From Candidatus Fermentibacterota bacterium (GTDB taxonomy: Bacteria; JAFGKV01): a stretch of DNA of 38,500 nt. Positions 8,040-17,052 of this stretch are shown here, one piece after another (the stretch's first letter is position 1; the number at the start of each line of letters is the position of its first letter). The notes under the pieces were generated by a model. It had not been told where the DNA came from. It was given only the letters and a program-made list of their open reading frames with translations, and searched no databases. Both the position numbers and the translations under genes were made by a program. The stretch is from NCBI GenBank assembly GCA_030620115.1, contig JAUXFG010000017.1, forward strand, positions 1 through 38,500, written 5' to 3'.

Positions 8040-9245
8040 TTAAGAAGTCTCCTTCCAGTTTCGCTTCAGGGACTGTACGATCCCGATCATGGCCAGGGCG
8101 GCAATTATATGCGATCCTCCGTAACTGACAAATGGAAGAGGCAACCCGGTGACCGGGAGTAACCCGATGGTCATGCCCACATTCACCACCACCTCCACAG
8201 CGATAATCACGGTGTACCCCAACACGAGCACACGCGCAAATGGACTCCTACAAATTCCAGAAATCGCTATTCCCCTCCAAAGAATCAGAAAAAAGAGCCC
8301 CAGCACGAGGTGGGTCCCCACCCAACCAAACTCTTCGCCTATGACACTGAAAATGAAATCCGTATGCTGCTCAGGGAGAAACGCAAGTCCTTTCTGCGTG
8401 CCATGCATCAGCCCTTTTCCAAAAATCTTGCCGCTTCCCACCGCGATCTTCGATTGGATCACGTTCCATCCACTCCCCCGCGGGTCCAATCCGGGATTGA
8501 GAAAGGTAAGGATTCTTTTCTTCTGATACTCCTCGAGGAGCTCCCAGACATACGGGGTCAAGAGCCCGGTGGCGATACATGAAACGATCACCGTAGCGAA
8601 TCTTGAAAAACCGGCTCCCGCCCTGCGTAGTACCACCACGACTACGATCATCAATCCTGACCAGGATACAAGACTGAATGCACATATCATGCTGAGGAGT
8701 GGCGTCATCAACGAGAACAGAGTGAGAAGCGGCACTTCCGCCCACCAAAGCATCACTATGGCAACAGGCGCAAGCACCATGGCGGTTCCCAAATCCGGTT
8801 GAAACAGGATGAAAAAAAGGGGGAGACCAACGATAAGAGCGGATAGTCCCAAAATTCTCCAGGTGGATTCCCGGCTGCGTCCCGAAAGAAAAACCGCCAG
8901 TACCAAAGGTGTGGTGACTTTGGCCAGTTCCGACGGTTGTAGGAGTAGCGGGCCCAGCGTGATCCAACGAATGGCGCCTCCTCTCGTCTCGCCCACCGCC
9001 AGCACAAGGGCCAGGATAATCAGGGTGACAGAATACGCCGGATAAGCGATCACCTGCCAGAACCGCAATGATGGGCGGCTCAAGAACAACAGCGCCACAA
9101 GCCCGAAGGCAATGCGGATGAGCTGTGAGACCACCAGATCAGAGGTGTCGGAACCACTCCCTCCTGTGGTGCTATGCACCATGATCAACCCGATACCGCA
9201 AAGAAGGAGTACGCCTATGATCATGGGTCCATCCAGATCACGCAT
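8040..9245 (-). CDS. rodA: Peptidoglycan glycosyltransferase RodA (SEDS family)
   Basis: The 401-residue polytopic protein has about ten membrane segments and polymerises glycan strands for side-wall growth together with PBP2. SEDS landmarks are present: GGAIRWITLGPLLLQPSELAKV, LFQPDLGTAMVLAPV, the long extracytoplasmic stretch RILTFLNPGLDPRGSGWN, FLPEQHTDFIFSVIGEEFG and the C-terminal TGLPLPFVSYGGSHI. ATG 9245 overlaps the mrdA stop by 8 nt, with GGGAG about 10 nt upstream. ATGs at 9269/9272 would also be in frame but lie deeper inside mrdA. Confidence 0.95.
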   Translation of the reverse strand: MRDLDGPMIIGVLLLCGIGLIMVHSTTGGSGSDTSDLVVSQLIRIAFGLVALLFLSRPSLRFWQVIAYPAYSVTLIILALVLAVGETRGGAIRWITLGPLLLQPSELAKVTTPLVLAVFLSGRSRESTWRILGLSALIVGLPLFFILFQPDLGTAMVLAPVAIVMLWWAEVPLLTLFSLMTPLLSMICAFSLVSWSGLMIVVVVVLRRAGAGFSRFATVIVSCIATGLLTPYVWELLEEYQKKRILTFLNPGLDPRGSGWNVIQSKIAVGSGKIFGKGLMHGTQKGLAFLPEQHTDFIFSVIGEEFGWVGTHLVLGLFFLILWRGIAISGICRSPFARVLVLGYTVIIAVEVVVNVGMTIGLLPVTGLPLPFVSYGGSHIIAALAMIGIVQSLKRNWKETS

Positions 9246-11094
9246 CGCGGGAAGTCTCCCGGACGGCATCACTCTCAGGGAGGAGCCCTTCCTTCTTCAA
9301 CCATAGATGGAGAATCTCGCGGGCGATAGGAGCCGCCGTGCTCCCGCCATGCCCGCCGCGCTCCACAAGGACGCAGACGGAGATCACGGGATCCTCCGCC
9401 GGCGCATAGGCAACAAACCAGGCATGGTCATCTCCGTGGGGGTTCTGTGCGGTTCCCGTTTTTCCGGCAACATGAACACCAGGGATCCGGGCACGCTTCC
9501 CTGTACCGTGTTCATCCTCAACGACCCCGAGCAATGCATGCTGCAGCAACCGAATTGTCTTCTCGGAAAGAGGCAGCTTCTTGCCCTGCGGTTCCCAGAA
9601 CACCATCCGTCGTTCAGTCGACCTGTCGAAGCTCTCCACGCCGATGTGGGGGATGAACATGATACCGTTATTGCCAATGGCGCCGATGAATCGGGCGATT
9701 TGGAGCGGTGTCACCAGAACCTCTCCTTGCCCTATTGCGAGATTCACGTTCACCCCTCTTGACCAACCATAACGACCATAGTTCCGGTTGTACCATGACG
9801 CGGAAGGGAACAATCCAGCCTTTTCGTGGAAGAGATCGATGCCTGTCTTGGCCGCAAAGCCAAGTCTATGTGCCCAGGATCCCATGCGTTCCAAACCCAG
9901 CGAGAGACCAAGCTGATAGTAGAATACATCGCAGCTCTCAACAATGCTCTTGTACAGATCAACCGAACCATGGCCGCGTCGTTTCCAGCACTTGTGCACA
10001 CGATCTCCAAAACGAAACGCTCCCGTGCAAGTGACCGCCTTCCTTCCAGGCACGATGATTCCTTCTTCAAGACCTGCGGCAGCCACCGCTAGTTTGAACA
10101 CCGATCCTGGAGGAAATGTGCATTGGATAGGCCTATTGAGTAATGGGAACAGTGAATCGGAATTGAGCGCTTCCCAAAACTCATGCCCTACACCGCCCAC
10201 CAGGAGGTTGGGGTCAAAGGTCGGCCGAGAAACCAAAGCCAGAACATCTCCGCGGCGCGGATCCAGCGCCACCACGGCTCCCGCACGATCGCTTCCCAAA
10301 AGATCCCACGCCAGCTCCTGCAGATCCAAATCAATGGTGACTTTGAGATCCCTGCCGGGGATGGCGGGAATGGCCGAGCGTTCGGGCAGAGGCCCGAGCT
10401 CGCGCCCAACCGCATCGACCTGGATAAATTCCAGCCCGTTTTTTCCTCTGAGAAGCGATTCATATCGCCTCTCCAGACCGGCGCGGCCGATGAGATCACC
10501 GCGCTCATATGGGTATTCACCCCCGATCTCCGCCTCCAAGACTTCCGCCACATAGCCCACTACATGCGCCACCGCGCCACCTGGAAGGTATCGTCGGCGA
10601 AGACTCAGCCGCCGTGTCACGCCCCTGAGCTTGTCCCTCTGTTCCTCAACCCGGGAGACTTGTGCGAAACTGGCATCATGATCGATGATGGCCATAAGAC
10701 CTTTGGATTTGGCCCAGTCGATCTTCTCCCATATGGTTGCCTCGTCCGCACGGAGGAGAGAGGAGAGAAACCGTACGTTCGTCGAGTCTGCGCCGTAGGC
10801 GGGATTGAGCACGATCTTCGACGCAGCCCTATCGCGGGCAATGACCTTTCCATTGCGGTCGTAGATCACTCCCCTGGCCGCGCGAATCAGCGATGGACGT
10901 ACTCGATTCTCGTCGGCAAGCTCCAGATAATGGTCTCCCTTGAGGATTTGTAGGTAGAAGAGCTGCCCGCTGAGTAGAAGGAATAGCAATACGAGAAGCG
11001 CCCGTGCACCCGCCTGGCGCTTCTCCCTATCTGACTCGCCTGGGCTTGCGAACCCCCGCACGTCCCCAATCCTCGGGCAACAGCCAGCTGCCAA
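9238..11094 (-). CDS. mrdA: Penicillin-binding protein 2 (elongasome transpeptidase)
   Basis: The product is up to 618 residues. It has one N-terminal membrane anchor (about 32-52), then the PBP dimerisation domain with LIGRAGLERRYESLLRG (201-217), and a transpeptidase domain. Active-site motifs are intact: S331-V-F-K334 in FPPGSVFKLA, S387-C-D389 (the usual SCD variant of PBP2), and K545-T-G547. It crosslinks side-wall peptidoglycan as the RodA partner. The long frame begins inside mreD (67-nt overlap). A GTG at 11061 (residue 12) is an alternative, and the true start is uncertain because no strong ribosome site is seen. Confidence 0.95.
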   Translation of the reverse strand: MAAGCCPRIGDVRGFASPGESDREKRQAGARALLVLLFLLLSGQLFYLQILKGDHYLELADENRVRPSLIRAARGVIYDRNGKVIARDRAASKIVLNPAYGADSTNVRFLSSLLRADEATIWEKIDWAKSKGLMAIIDHDASFAQVSRVEEQRDKLRGVTRRLSLRRRYLPGGAVAHVVGYVAEVLEAEIGGEYPYERGDLIGRAGLERRYESLLRGKNGLEFIQVDAVGRELGPLPERSAIPAIPGRDLKVTIDLDLQELAWDLLGSDRAGAVVALDPRRGDVLALVSRPTFDPNLLVGGVGHEFWEALNSDSLFPLLNRPIQCTFPPGSVFKLAVAAAGLEEGIIVPGRKAVTCTGAFRFGDRVHKCWKRRGHGSVDLYKSIVESCDVFYYQLGLSLGLERMGSWAHRLGFAAKTGIDLFHEKAGLFPSASWYNRNYGRYGWSRGVNVNLAIGQGEVLVTPLQIARFIGAIGNNGIMFIPHIGVESFDRSTERRMVFWEPQGKKLPLSEKTIRLLQHALLGVVEDEHGTGKRARIPGVHVAGKTGTAQNPHGDDHAWFVAYAPAEDPVISVCVLVERGGHGGSTAAPIAREILHLWLKKEGLLPESDAVRETSRDA

Positions 11095-11545
11095 AAATAG
11101 TGATCATGATGATAGCGAATAGCATGCTGTACAGCACAACAGGTACGCCCTTGAACAGGAAACTCTGCACAACTCCCCCTACACCTCCTCCTCCTGTGAT
11201 GGCGAGAAGCGCTTCATGGATAAGTCCGATGGCGAGTATCACTGCGGCCTGTATAGGGATCTGTTCCACCTGAATCCTGCCGGCAAATGCTCCCGCGAGG
11301 TACCCCGAACACGTCTTGGCCAATGCGTGATGACCCAGCAATTCCGGGGCATAGAGATCCTGGTACAGCCCGGCTATAAACCCCATGATGATGGGAGGAA
11401 TCTCACCGGAGGTGAGGCCGAGATAGATCAGCGCGATGAGAACCACATCCGGCTGCCAACCCCGGATATCGAGCCACCTGCCGACCAATGCGTTCATCAG
11501 CGCAGCAACAATCACTCCAACAATCCAGACGCGACTAGCCCGCAT
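11027..11545 (-). CDS. mreD: Rod shape-determining protein MreD
   Basis: The 172-residue very hydrophobic protein has five to six membrane segments, including VWIVGVIVAALMNALVG and PDVVLIALIYLGL, with GFIAGLYQDLYAPELLG typical of MreD. It is the membrane subunit of the MreBCD scaffold. Start ATG 11545 is preceded by GGTGA with a short spacer. Its position between mreC and mrdA supports the call. A 172-nt gap from mreC is unusual, because all other genes of the cluster touch or overlap. Confidence 0.9.
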   Translation of the reverse strand: MRASRVWIVGVIVAALMNALVGRWLDIRGWQPDVVLIALIYLGLTSGEIPPIIMGFIAGLYQDLYAPELLGHHALAKTCSGYLAGAFAGRIQVEQIPIQAAVILAIGLIHEALLAITGGGGVGGVVQSFLFKGVPVVLYSMLFAIIMITIFGSWLLPEDWGRAGVRKPRRVR

Positions 11546-11548
11546 TTC

Positions 11549-11743
11549 TCACCAACTCTCTACTGCAACGGTCGATATGGTCCTGTCTGCTGCGTTACGC
11601 TCCATCGGCCATCCTCGACATATCACAGAGGATATGCCTGCGGGGTCCTCAGTCGCAAGCCTTGCAGCCAGAAGCATCTCCCCCTGTTTCGCTACGAGAG
11701 ACGGTGAGAAACGCGGGCTAGCGTTCACGGCCTTCCCCCACAT
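11549..11743 (-). other. Uncertain 64-codon open frame filling the mreC-mreD gap
   Basis: An open frame runs from inside the mreC 3' end (26-nt overlap) to a stop 3 nt before the mreD start, so it spans the whole gap. The predicted peptide (starting MWGKAVNASPRF, ending STVAVESW) matches no family I know and has no strong ribosome site. It may be a chance frame. Confidence 0.2.
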
Positions 11744-12533
11744 TGCTTCTATTGGTGGCCTCTTCCCTCCCTACAATGGCGAATACCTCCCGCACCCGCG
11801 AGAAGCGAACCAGGGGACGAACACGGACCTTATGCACCAAGAGACGTCGGTCGTCCTCGACCTTCATCACCGTTCCCACCTTCAGACCGGGAGGAAAGAT
11901 CCCCCCCAAACCGCTGGTGACTATGGTGTCGCCACGCGCCACGTCCGCCTCGATGGGGATATCACCAATCGTAAACCATCCCATTCTCTCCGATAGAAGA
12001 ATACCTCCGACTCCTGTTCTCGCCACCAAGATGCTGACTCTGGAATCCGGACTGAGAAGGGTTCTGATCTGTGCATTCCCAGGCGCCACATCTACCACTG
12101 TACCAACAAGGCCTTCGATAGAAATCACACCTTGATCAGGCGCGAGCCCTGCCTCACTGCCGGCATCTATGGCCAGATACTCACCGCCCAAGTGGCCGGG
12201 ATGGGCGATGACGAGCCCCGGCCGGAGATCAAAGGGAAGTACTTCCTTCATCCCAAGCATCTGCTTGAGACGTTCGTTTTGATCCTCGAGTTCGAACAAC
12301 CGGGCATGGTCGACAGTCTGTGAGGCCAAGATGGCTCGCAACGCCCTGTTGTCCTGAAGAAGCGTAGTCACGTTGTTCAAGAACATCGCCGCCCTGGAAG
12401 CCGGAAAAAAGAATACGGAACCTAACCGGGAAGCGAAATCCTGCTTGAAGGTAAGTGGAGATACAATAAGAGAGAAAGAGAGAGAGACGAATAGGATGAA
12501 CCACCACGCAGCCGGCGCCGATCTCCGCGCCAT
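11718..12533 (-). CDS. mreC: Rod shape-determining protein MreC
   Basis: The 271-residue bitopic protein has an N-terminal membrane anchor (about 9-27), a coiled-coil segment (about 55-95, DNRALRAILASQ through DQNERLKQML), then the periplasmic beta domain with VISIEGLVGTVVDVAP, ARTGVGGIL, GDTIVTSGLGGIFPPGLKVG and a short tail. It links MreB/MreD to PBP2 in the periplasm. ATG 12533 follows GAGGG with a 7-nt spacer and lies 16 nt after the mreB stop. Length matches the family. Confidence 0.95.
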   Translation of the reverse strand: MARRSAPAAWWFILFVSLSFSLIVSPLTFKQDFASRLGSVFFFPASRAAMFLNNVTTLLQDNRALRAILASQTVDHARLFELEDQNERLKQMLGMKEVLPFDLRPGLVIAHPGHLGGEYLAIDAGSEAGLAPDQGVISIEGLVGTVVDVAPGNAQIRTLLSPDSRVSILVARTGVGGILLSERMGWFTIGDIPIEADVARGDTIVTSGLGGIFPPGLKVGTVMKVEDDRRLLVHKVRVRPLVRFSRVREVFAIVGREEATNRSNVGEGRER

Positions 12534-12549
12534 TATTCCCTCGTGTGAC

Positions 12550-13617
12550 TCAACCGCGTGGTGGATCCATCAGCACCTTGCCATACTCCTCAGGATCATC
12601 AAGCACTTTGCCGGAGCCGAGAACCACACAAGAGAGGGGGTCATCCGCCACCGTGACCGTGAGGTTGGTCTCTTTGCTGAGCCGCTGATCTAATCCCTTC
12701 AACAGAGCTCCTCCCCCCGTCATGACAATACCCCGCTCAACAATGTCCGCGGATAGTTCCGGAGGTGTTCTTTCCAGCGTACGTCGGACTGCCTCCACGA
12801 TGGAAGAGATGGGCTCGCTCAAGGACTCTCGAATCTCGGCAGACCCAACCCGGATGGTCCTTGGTATGCCCGCCACCAGATCTCGTCCTGAAATTTCGAT
12901 TTCCTTCTCCTCTTTCATGGGGTACGCCGATCCCACGGACATCTTCAAATGCTCAACCGTCTGCTCTCCCACCGCCATATTGTAGTTCTTCCTCAGGTAT
13001 TGGACAATCGATTCATCCATTTCATCACCCGCAACTCTGATCGACATCTGCGTCACGATACCGGAAAGGGCAATGACGGCAATCTCCGTGGTGCCTCCTC
13101 CGATATCAATCACCATGTTGCCGCAGGCGGCATTCACCGGGAGCCCTACGCCAATGGCCGCCGCAACGGGTTCAGCGATAAGATGCAGATCGCGACATCC
13201 CGCGTGCATCGCCGAATCCTTCACCGCCCTCTTCTCCACCTCGGTAATGCCCGAGGGAACGCAGATAATGATGCGCGGTTTGATAAATCGCCGGCGATGA
13301 AGCACTTTGAGGATGAACGTCCGCAGCATATCCTCCGTCACCTCGAAGTCAGCGATCACCCCGTCCTTCATAGGACGGATGGCTTCTATGTCCGCCGGGG
13401 TCTTGCCAAGCATCAGCTTTGCTTCGCTCCCCACCGCTAAGCACTTCCGGGTCCTCGCCTCAACGGCCACAACGCTGGGCTCGTTGAGAACAATTCCTCT
13501 GCCTTTCATGTATATGAGTGTATTTGCGGTACCGAGATCAATGGCGATATCATTGGCCATGAAGTTTGAAAGCGATCGAAGAAATCCCAGGCTCTGTCGA
13601 AAATCCGATACGGTCAT
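12550..13617 (-). CDS. mreB: Cell shape-determining actin homologue MreB
   Basis: The 355-residue protein has all actin-fold nucleotide motifs: phosphate 1 [25 protein letters not shown], phosphate 2 [27 protein letters not shown] and the adenosine loop [14 protein letters not shown]. It polymerises under the inner membrane and orients the elongasome. Homologous N-termini usually begin about where this one reads [10 protein letters not shown] (residues 10-19). No Shine-Dalgarno is seen before ATG 13617 or ATG 13563, so the start is uncertain by up to 18 codons. It is the first gene of the mreBCD-mrdA-rodA-lgt cluster. Confidence 0.97.
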   Translation of the reverse strand: MTVSDFRQSLGFLRSLSNFMANDIAIDLGTANTLIYMKGRGIVLNEPSVVAVEARTRKCLAVGSEAKLMLGKTPADIEAIRPMKDGVIADFEVTEDMLRTFILKVLHRRRFIKPRIIICVPSGITEVEKRAVKDSAMHAGCRDLHLIAEPVAAAIGVGLPVNAACGNMVIDIGGGTTEIAVIALSGIVTQMSIRVAGDEMDESIVQYLRKNYNMAVGEQTVEHLKMSVGSAYPMKEEKEIEISGRDLVAGIPRTIRVGSAEIRESLSEPISSIVEAVRRTLERTPPELSADIVERGIVMTGGGALLKGLDQRLSKETNLTVTVADDPLSCVVLGSGKVLDDPEEYGKVLMDPPRG

Positions 13618-13650
13618 TATATAGATTCCATATTACTATCGTGCAGTAGC

Positions 13651-13665
13651 ACCAATATCATTGGT
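13651..13665. promoter_or_regulatory. 15-bp palindrome in the mreB leader, operator candidate
   Basis: ACCAAT-ATC-ATTGGT is a perfect 6-bp inverted repeat with a 3-nt centre, 34 nt upstream of the mreB ATG. A TTGACC lies further upstream on the minus strand, but no good -10 at standard spacing was found. The rest of 13618-13856 shows no gene. Confidence 0.25.
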
Positions 13666-13856
13666 ATTGCGTGCTTTGCGTGGTCAACAACCCACGCGCC
13701 TTCTATTGGGGATACGTTGGTCAAGCTCACGGAGAATTGCGCGGAATTTAGTGCCCGACCCCTTCGTGTCAACGGGCCCGTGGATAGAAAGGGGCTTGTC
13801 ACGGCGAAGCTCGAAGTGGGAAGACGGGAATTCGTCGCGCAACGGAGAAAGAAGAC

Positions 13857-13949
<93 letters not shown>

Positions 13950-14049
13950 GAACAATACTGGCAAAGTTCTGAAGCTAGCCATTGAGGTTCCACTGTCAAG
14001 AGCCTCCTGGGACGAATCTACCGGTTGGCGGCGTCCCTGTGGATACTGC

Positions 14050-14265
14050 GGACGCGACGGAGCGCGTCCCTCCATAGATCAATAACGCTCACATTCCCCG
14101 CTGGAGGGCCATGCTCCGTCATGGCCGCCATTTGTGCCGATACCGTAGACGCGACGAAGCGCGTCCCTCCATAGGACAATACGCTCATATCCCCCACTAT
14201 AGGGCCGTGACGGAGCATCGAAGATCCGTCAACCGGAGCATGGCCCTCCAGTGGGGAATATCTCG
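14050..14265. repeat. Cluster of palindromic and direct intergenic repeats
   Basis: A hairpin GGACGCG-ACGGAG-CGCGTCC (14050-14069) and its near copy (14148-14165) each start a roughly 48-nt direct repeat that continues CCTCCATAG...CGCTCA...CCCC (14050-14099 and 14147-14195). The flanking CTGGAGGGCCATGCTCCG (about 14101-14118) recurs as its reverse complement at about 14236-14258. Together they make a folded array between tRNA-Ser and the ATPase operon. No protein-coding frame accounts for it. Confidence 0.75.
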
Positions 14266-14301
14266 GATCAAGACTCTAACCTCTCAACCCCCTAACCTCT
14301 C

Positions 14302-14505
14302 ATGGCATCTTTGATGGATTCTCGGTTCGGCGCGGTCGAGGCACTGCGCAAGTATTGCAAAAGCGAACCACTCCGCATAATTGTCTCGGGTTCTCTTACA
14401 TATTCCTGTAGATCGAACTGCTTGGGGATCGGAACGCTTCCGCGCGTGGGCATGACTATCAGCCGGGAAATGTCGCCACCGCAACGTATCTCTATCCCAA
14501 GCTGA
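14302..14505 (+). other. Uncertain 67-codon open frame upstream of the ATPase operon
   Basis: The frame reads MASLMDSRFGAVEALRKYC and ends PPQRISIPS. It has plausible amino-acid composition but no ribosome site and no family match known to me. It occupies most of 14276-14570, which otherwise must hold the ATPase promoter. It could be a small gene, a gene remnant or chance. Confidence 0.2.
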
Positions 14506-14570
14506 GCGGTTCTTGTGGATGGCATTTGGTCATTTACATAGTGGTGAGTTCTTGAACTGGAGGGCCGGAA

Positions 14571-14882
14571 GTGCTTCAAGAAACGCTGGCGAAGATCCGA
14601 GAGGCCGAAGAGCAGGCAGCTGAAATGATCTCTCAGGTACGCAGGGAAGCGAGAGATATCCAGGAAGCCGCGGCCAAGGAAATCCGTGCCATGGATAAGG
14701 CGAGCCAAGATGAAACCGCCCAGGCCCGTGCCCGCCTCATCTCCGAGGCTGAAATGAGGGGAGAGGAGGAGGCGAGCAAGATCCGCTCGAAAACAGATCG
14801 TCATATCCAACAGCTCGTGGAGGCAGCCGAGAGTCATATGAATGCCGCGGTGGTGGAAATCAAGCAAGGGTTGCTAGGCTGA
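14571..14882 (+). CDS. atpH: A/V-type ATPase peripheral stalk subunit H (G-type)
   Basis: The 103-residue protein is almost entirely coiled coil, with charged heptads such as AKIREAEEQAAEMISQVRRE. It lies first in the operon, where archaeal-type ATPases keep subunit H, which pairs with subunit E to form the peripheral stalks. GTG 14571 is preceded by GGAGGG at about 14558-14563. Its stop overlaps the atpI start (TGATG). Sequence alone would only say 'coiled coil'; context makes the assignment. Confidence 0.85.
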   Translation: MLQETLAKIREAEEQAAEMISQVRREARDIQEAAAKEIRAMDKASQDETAQARARLISEAEMRGEEEASKIRSKTDRHIQQLVEAAESHMNAAVVEIKQGLLG

Positions 14883-16891
14883 TGGCCGTTGCCCCGATAA
14901 AACGCATACATATCGTATGCCACCGCTCAATGCATGAGACGATGCTTGTTCTGCTTCAAGACATCGGCGTGATACACATCTCGCCCTTGTCGGAAGACGA
15001 GACAAGTGATCTCCTAGAACCAGTCGGCAGCGACACACGCGATATCGAGAAAAAACTCGCGGAAGTTGAAGGCGCCGTCACCTATCTGGGGCGCTTCGTG
15101 CCCCCTGGGGGCCTGCTCAGTTCATTTCTTGGAGGAAAGATCGAGCTTACTCCGGCACAGTTCGGGGAACTCTCGGAGGAGCATCGCGTTGATCGGATTC
15201 TCGAAGAGGTGAAGGATCTCGAACAGGAAGTCGCGGAGCTTGATATCCGCACATCGCGATTGAACAGCGCGATTTATCATCTCCAGCCCTGGGCTCCTCT
15301 TCAGATCCCTCTGGAGGAGCTGGAGCCCACATCCCACACGGCGATATATGGCGGTTCGGTCCCCGTGGCAGCTCTTGATACGCTGCGTGAGAATCTTGCC
15401 CGCGGCGGTAACGGCTGGGTGATCGAGGAGACAAGCAGGTCCGGTGGTAGGGCCTATATCGTGTTGGTCGAACTGGCGGATGAAGCACTGGATGGGGAAC
15501 GGCTTCTCCGGGAGGCGGGATTCCAGCCCGCAGCGTTTCCATCGGAACAGGGTTCAGTGGAAGAGATTGTCGCGCGGATGGGGCAGGAGATGAGTGCGCT
15601 TTCCTCACAACGGGAAAAACTGCTGGCCAAGACGTCCGAGCTTGCAAAGCATCGGATCACGCTCATGGCGGCGTATGATTCTCTCGCACAGGCCAAAGCC
15701 CGTATCGAGGGTCTCTCGGAGGCATCTGGAACCAAGGACAGCGTGGTACTTTCCGGATGGTGTCTGTCCGAACAAATCCGGAAACTGGAGGAAGCACTCA
15801 GCTCCCTTTCTCCAGAGACCGCCGTGATCACGCGAGATCCGTTGCCTGAAGAAAAACCACCAGTAGCACTGAACAACAAGACAGCGGTGCGGCCGTTCCA
15901 AGTCGTCACCAACCTGTATGGCCTCCCCAAGTCAACGGAGATCGATCCAACACCCCTCTTGGCCCCCTTCTTCGTGCTTAGCTTCGGCATCGCGGTTGGT
16001 GAAGGTGGATACGGTGTGCTCCTGGCGGTCTTGTCAAAATTGGGTCTGAAGTTCCTCCGGCTCGAAGAGGGGGGAAGACGACTCCTCAACCTCCTCTTCT
16101 ATTGCGGAATCGCGACCTTTATCGCCGGCGTGCTCATGGGCAGCTTTTTTGCAATAGATTTCGCGTCGCTCCCCCAATTCCTCCAGCCGATTTCCTCTCT
16201 CTTCCAACATCTGCAGCTTTTCAATCCGCTGGAGGATTCGCTGCTTTTTCTCGGCATCGTGCTTGGCCTGGGCTTTTTTCAAGTATGGGTGGGCGTCCTC
16301 ATCGGAGGAATCATCAAATGGCGCTCAGGCGACAGAAAAACGGCCCTCTTCCATGACGGTGGATGGCTCGTGCTCCTGCCGCTCACCGCCTTTCTTGGCA
16401 AGACGATTGTTGGTGTGCCGGCACTCTACCCGTGGCTTGTTGCGGCGGCATCGATCTTCGTGTCGGCGGGGTTTGCATCAGCAGGCGTGGGGGGAAAGAT
16501 CGGTGCGGGCATCTATGCCCTCTACGGTCTGACCGGTTTTTTTGGAGACATACTCTCCTACTCCAGGCTCTTCGCTCTGGGATTGGCCACCGGGGTAATT
16601 GCAATGGTAGTCAACATCTTGGCCTCCATGACAAAGGGAATCCCTGTCATCGGATGGCTCATAATGCTCGTGGTCTTGATATTTGGCCACATCTTCAATC
16701 TCGCGATAAATGCTCTCGGGGCATTTATCCATACTGCTCGGCTTCAGTTTGTCGAGTTCTTCACGAAGTTCTTCGAAGGTGGAGGATCGCATTTCGAGCC
16801 TTTTTCCAGAAAATTCCGCTATACCACCATCACCACACACCACGCGGGCTCGTCCACCGGCTCGAAGAATCCCATGGTGGATGCAAAATGA
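14882..16891 (+). CDS. atpI: A/V-type ATPase membrane subunit I (a-subunit homologue)
   Basis: The product is 669 residues. The N-terminal half (1-350) is cytoplasmic, with long helices (coiled coil about 90-130 and 225-275) that hold the peripheral stalks. The C-terminal half has about seven or eight membrane segments from residue 355 (PLLAPFFVLSFGIAVGEGGYG) onward. R562 in ILSYSRLFALGLATGVIA is the conserved membrane Arg that faces the proteolipid ring and releases the bound ion. Length matches bacterial NtpI (about 650-670). ATG 14882 overlaps the atpH stop. Confidence 0.95.
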   Translation: MAVAPIKRIHIVCHRSMHETMLVLLQDIGVIHISPLSEDETSDLLEPVGSDTRDIEKKLAEVEGAVTYLGRFVPPGGLLSSFLGGKIELTPAQFGELSEEHRVDRILEEVKDLEQEVAELDIRTSRLNSAIYHLQPWAPLQIPLEELEPTSHTAIYGGSVPVAALDTLRENLARGGNGWVIEETSRSGGRAYIVLVELADEALDGERLLREAGFQPAAFPSEQGSVEEIVARMGQEMSALSSQREKLLAKTSELAKHRITLMAAYDSLAQAKARIEGLSEASGTKDSVVLSGWCLSEQIRKLEEALSSLSPETAVITRDPLPEEKPPVALNNKTAVRPFQVVTNLYGLPKSTEIDPTPLLAPFFVLSFGIAVGEGGYGVLLAVLSKLGLKFLRLEEGGRRLLNLLFYCGIATFIAGVLMGSFFAIDFASLPQFLQPISSLFQHLQLFNPLEDSLLFLGIVLGLGFFQVWVGVLIGGIIKWRSGDRKTALFHDGGWLVLLPLTAFLGKTIVGVPALYPWLVAAASIFVSAGFASAGVGGKIGAGIYALYGLTGFFGDILSYSRLFALGLATGVIAMVVNILASMTKGIPVIGWLIMLVVLIFGHIFNLAINALGAFIHTARLQFVEFFTKFFEGGGSHFEPFSRKFRYTTITTHHAGSSTGSKNPMVDAK

Positions 16892-16950
16892 GATTTGTTG
16901 CTCTTGGAAAAATGTCTGTCTCAAGAGCGGGAGATTCCATGGCCATTCTT

Positions 16951-17052
16951 TTGACATCAGCCATTTTGTGATTATTGGAGAGACAGTTGTATTCTGAAGC
17001 TTCGTGCGCGAGGAAACCACTCGCGTCAGCAATCGGACGAAAGGAGTAATCT
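16951..17052 (+). promoter_or_regulatory. Possible internal promoter and leader of atpK
   Basis: The 161-nt gap between atpI and atpK is the only sizeable gap in the ATPase operon. It contains a perfect TTGACA at 16951-16956, but no good TATAAT match at 16-18 nt (ATTGGA at 17). AAGGAG at 17041-17046 is a strong ribosome site 6 nt before the atpK ATG. An extra promoter would fit the high copy number of the proteolipid, but the evidence is weak. Confidence 0.25.

Noticed and set aside
14050-14265. CRISPR array
   Set aside because: Only two direct repeat copies with non-spacer-like, internally palindromic sequence and no cas genes.
14292-14867. 191-codon minus-strand frame
   Set aside because: It runs antisense to atpH, whose start, coiled coil and operon position are well supported. 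Its peptide matches nothing I know.
15454-16089. 211-codon minus-strand frame
   Set aside because: Serine/arginine-rich shadow of atpI.
16363-16971. 202-codon plus-strand frame overlapping atpI and the gap before atpK
   Set aside because: It is an alternative-frame shadow of atpI; the part in the gap is short and has no start of its own.
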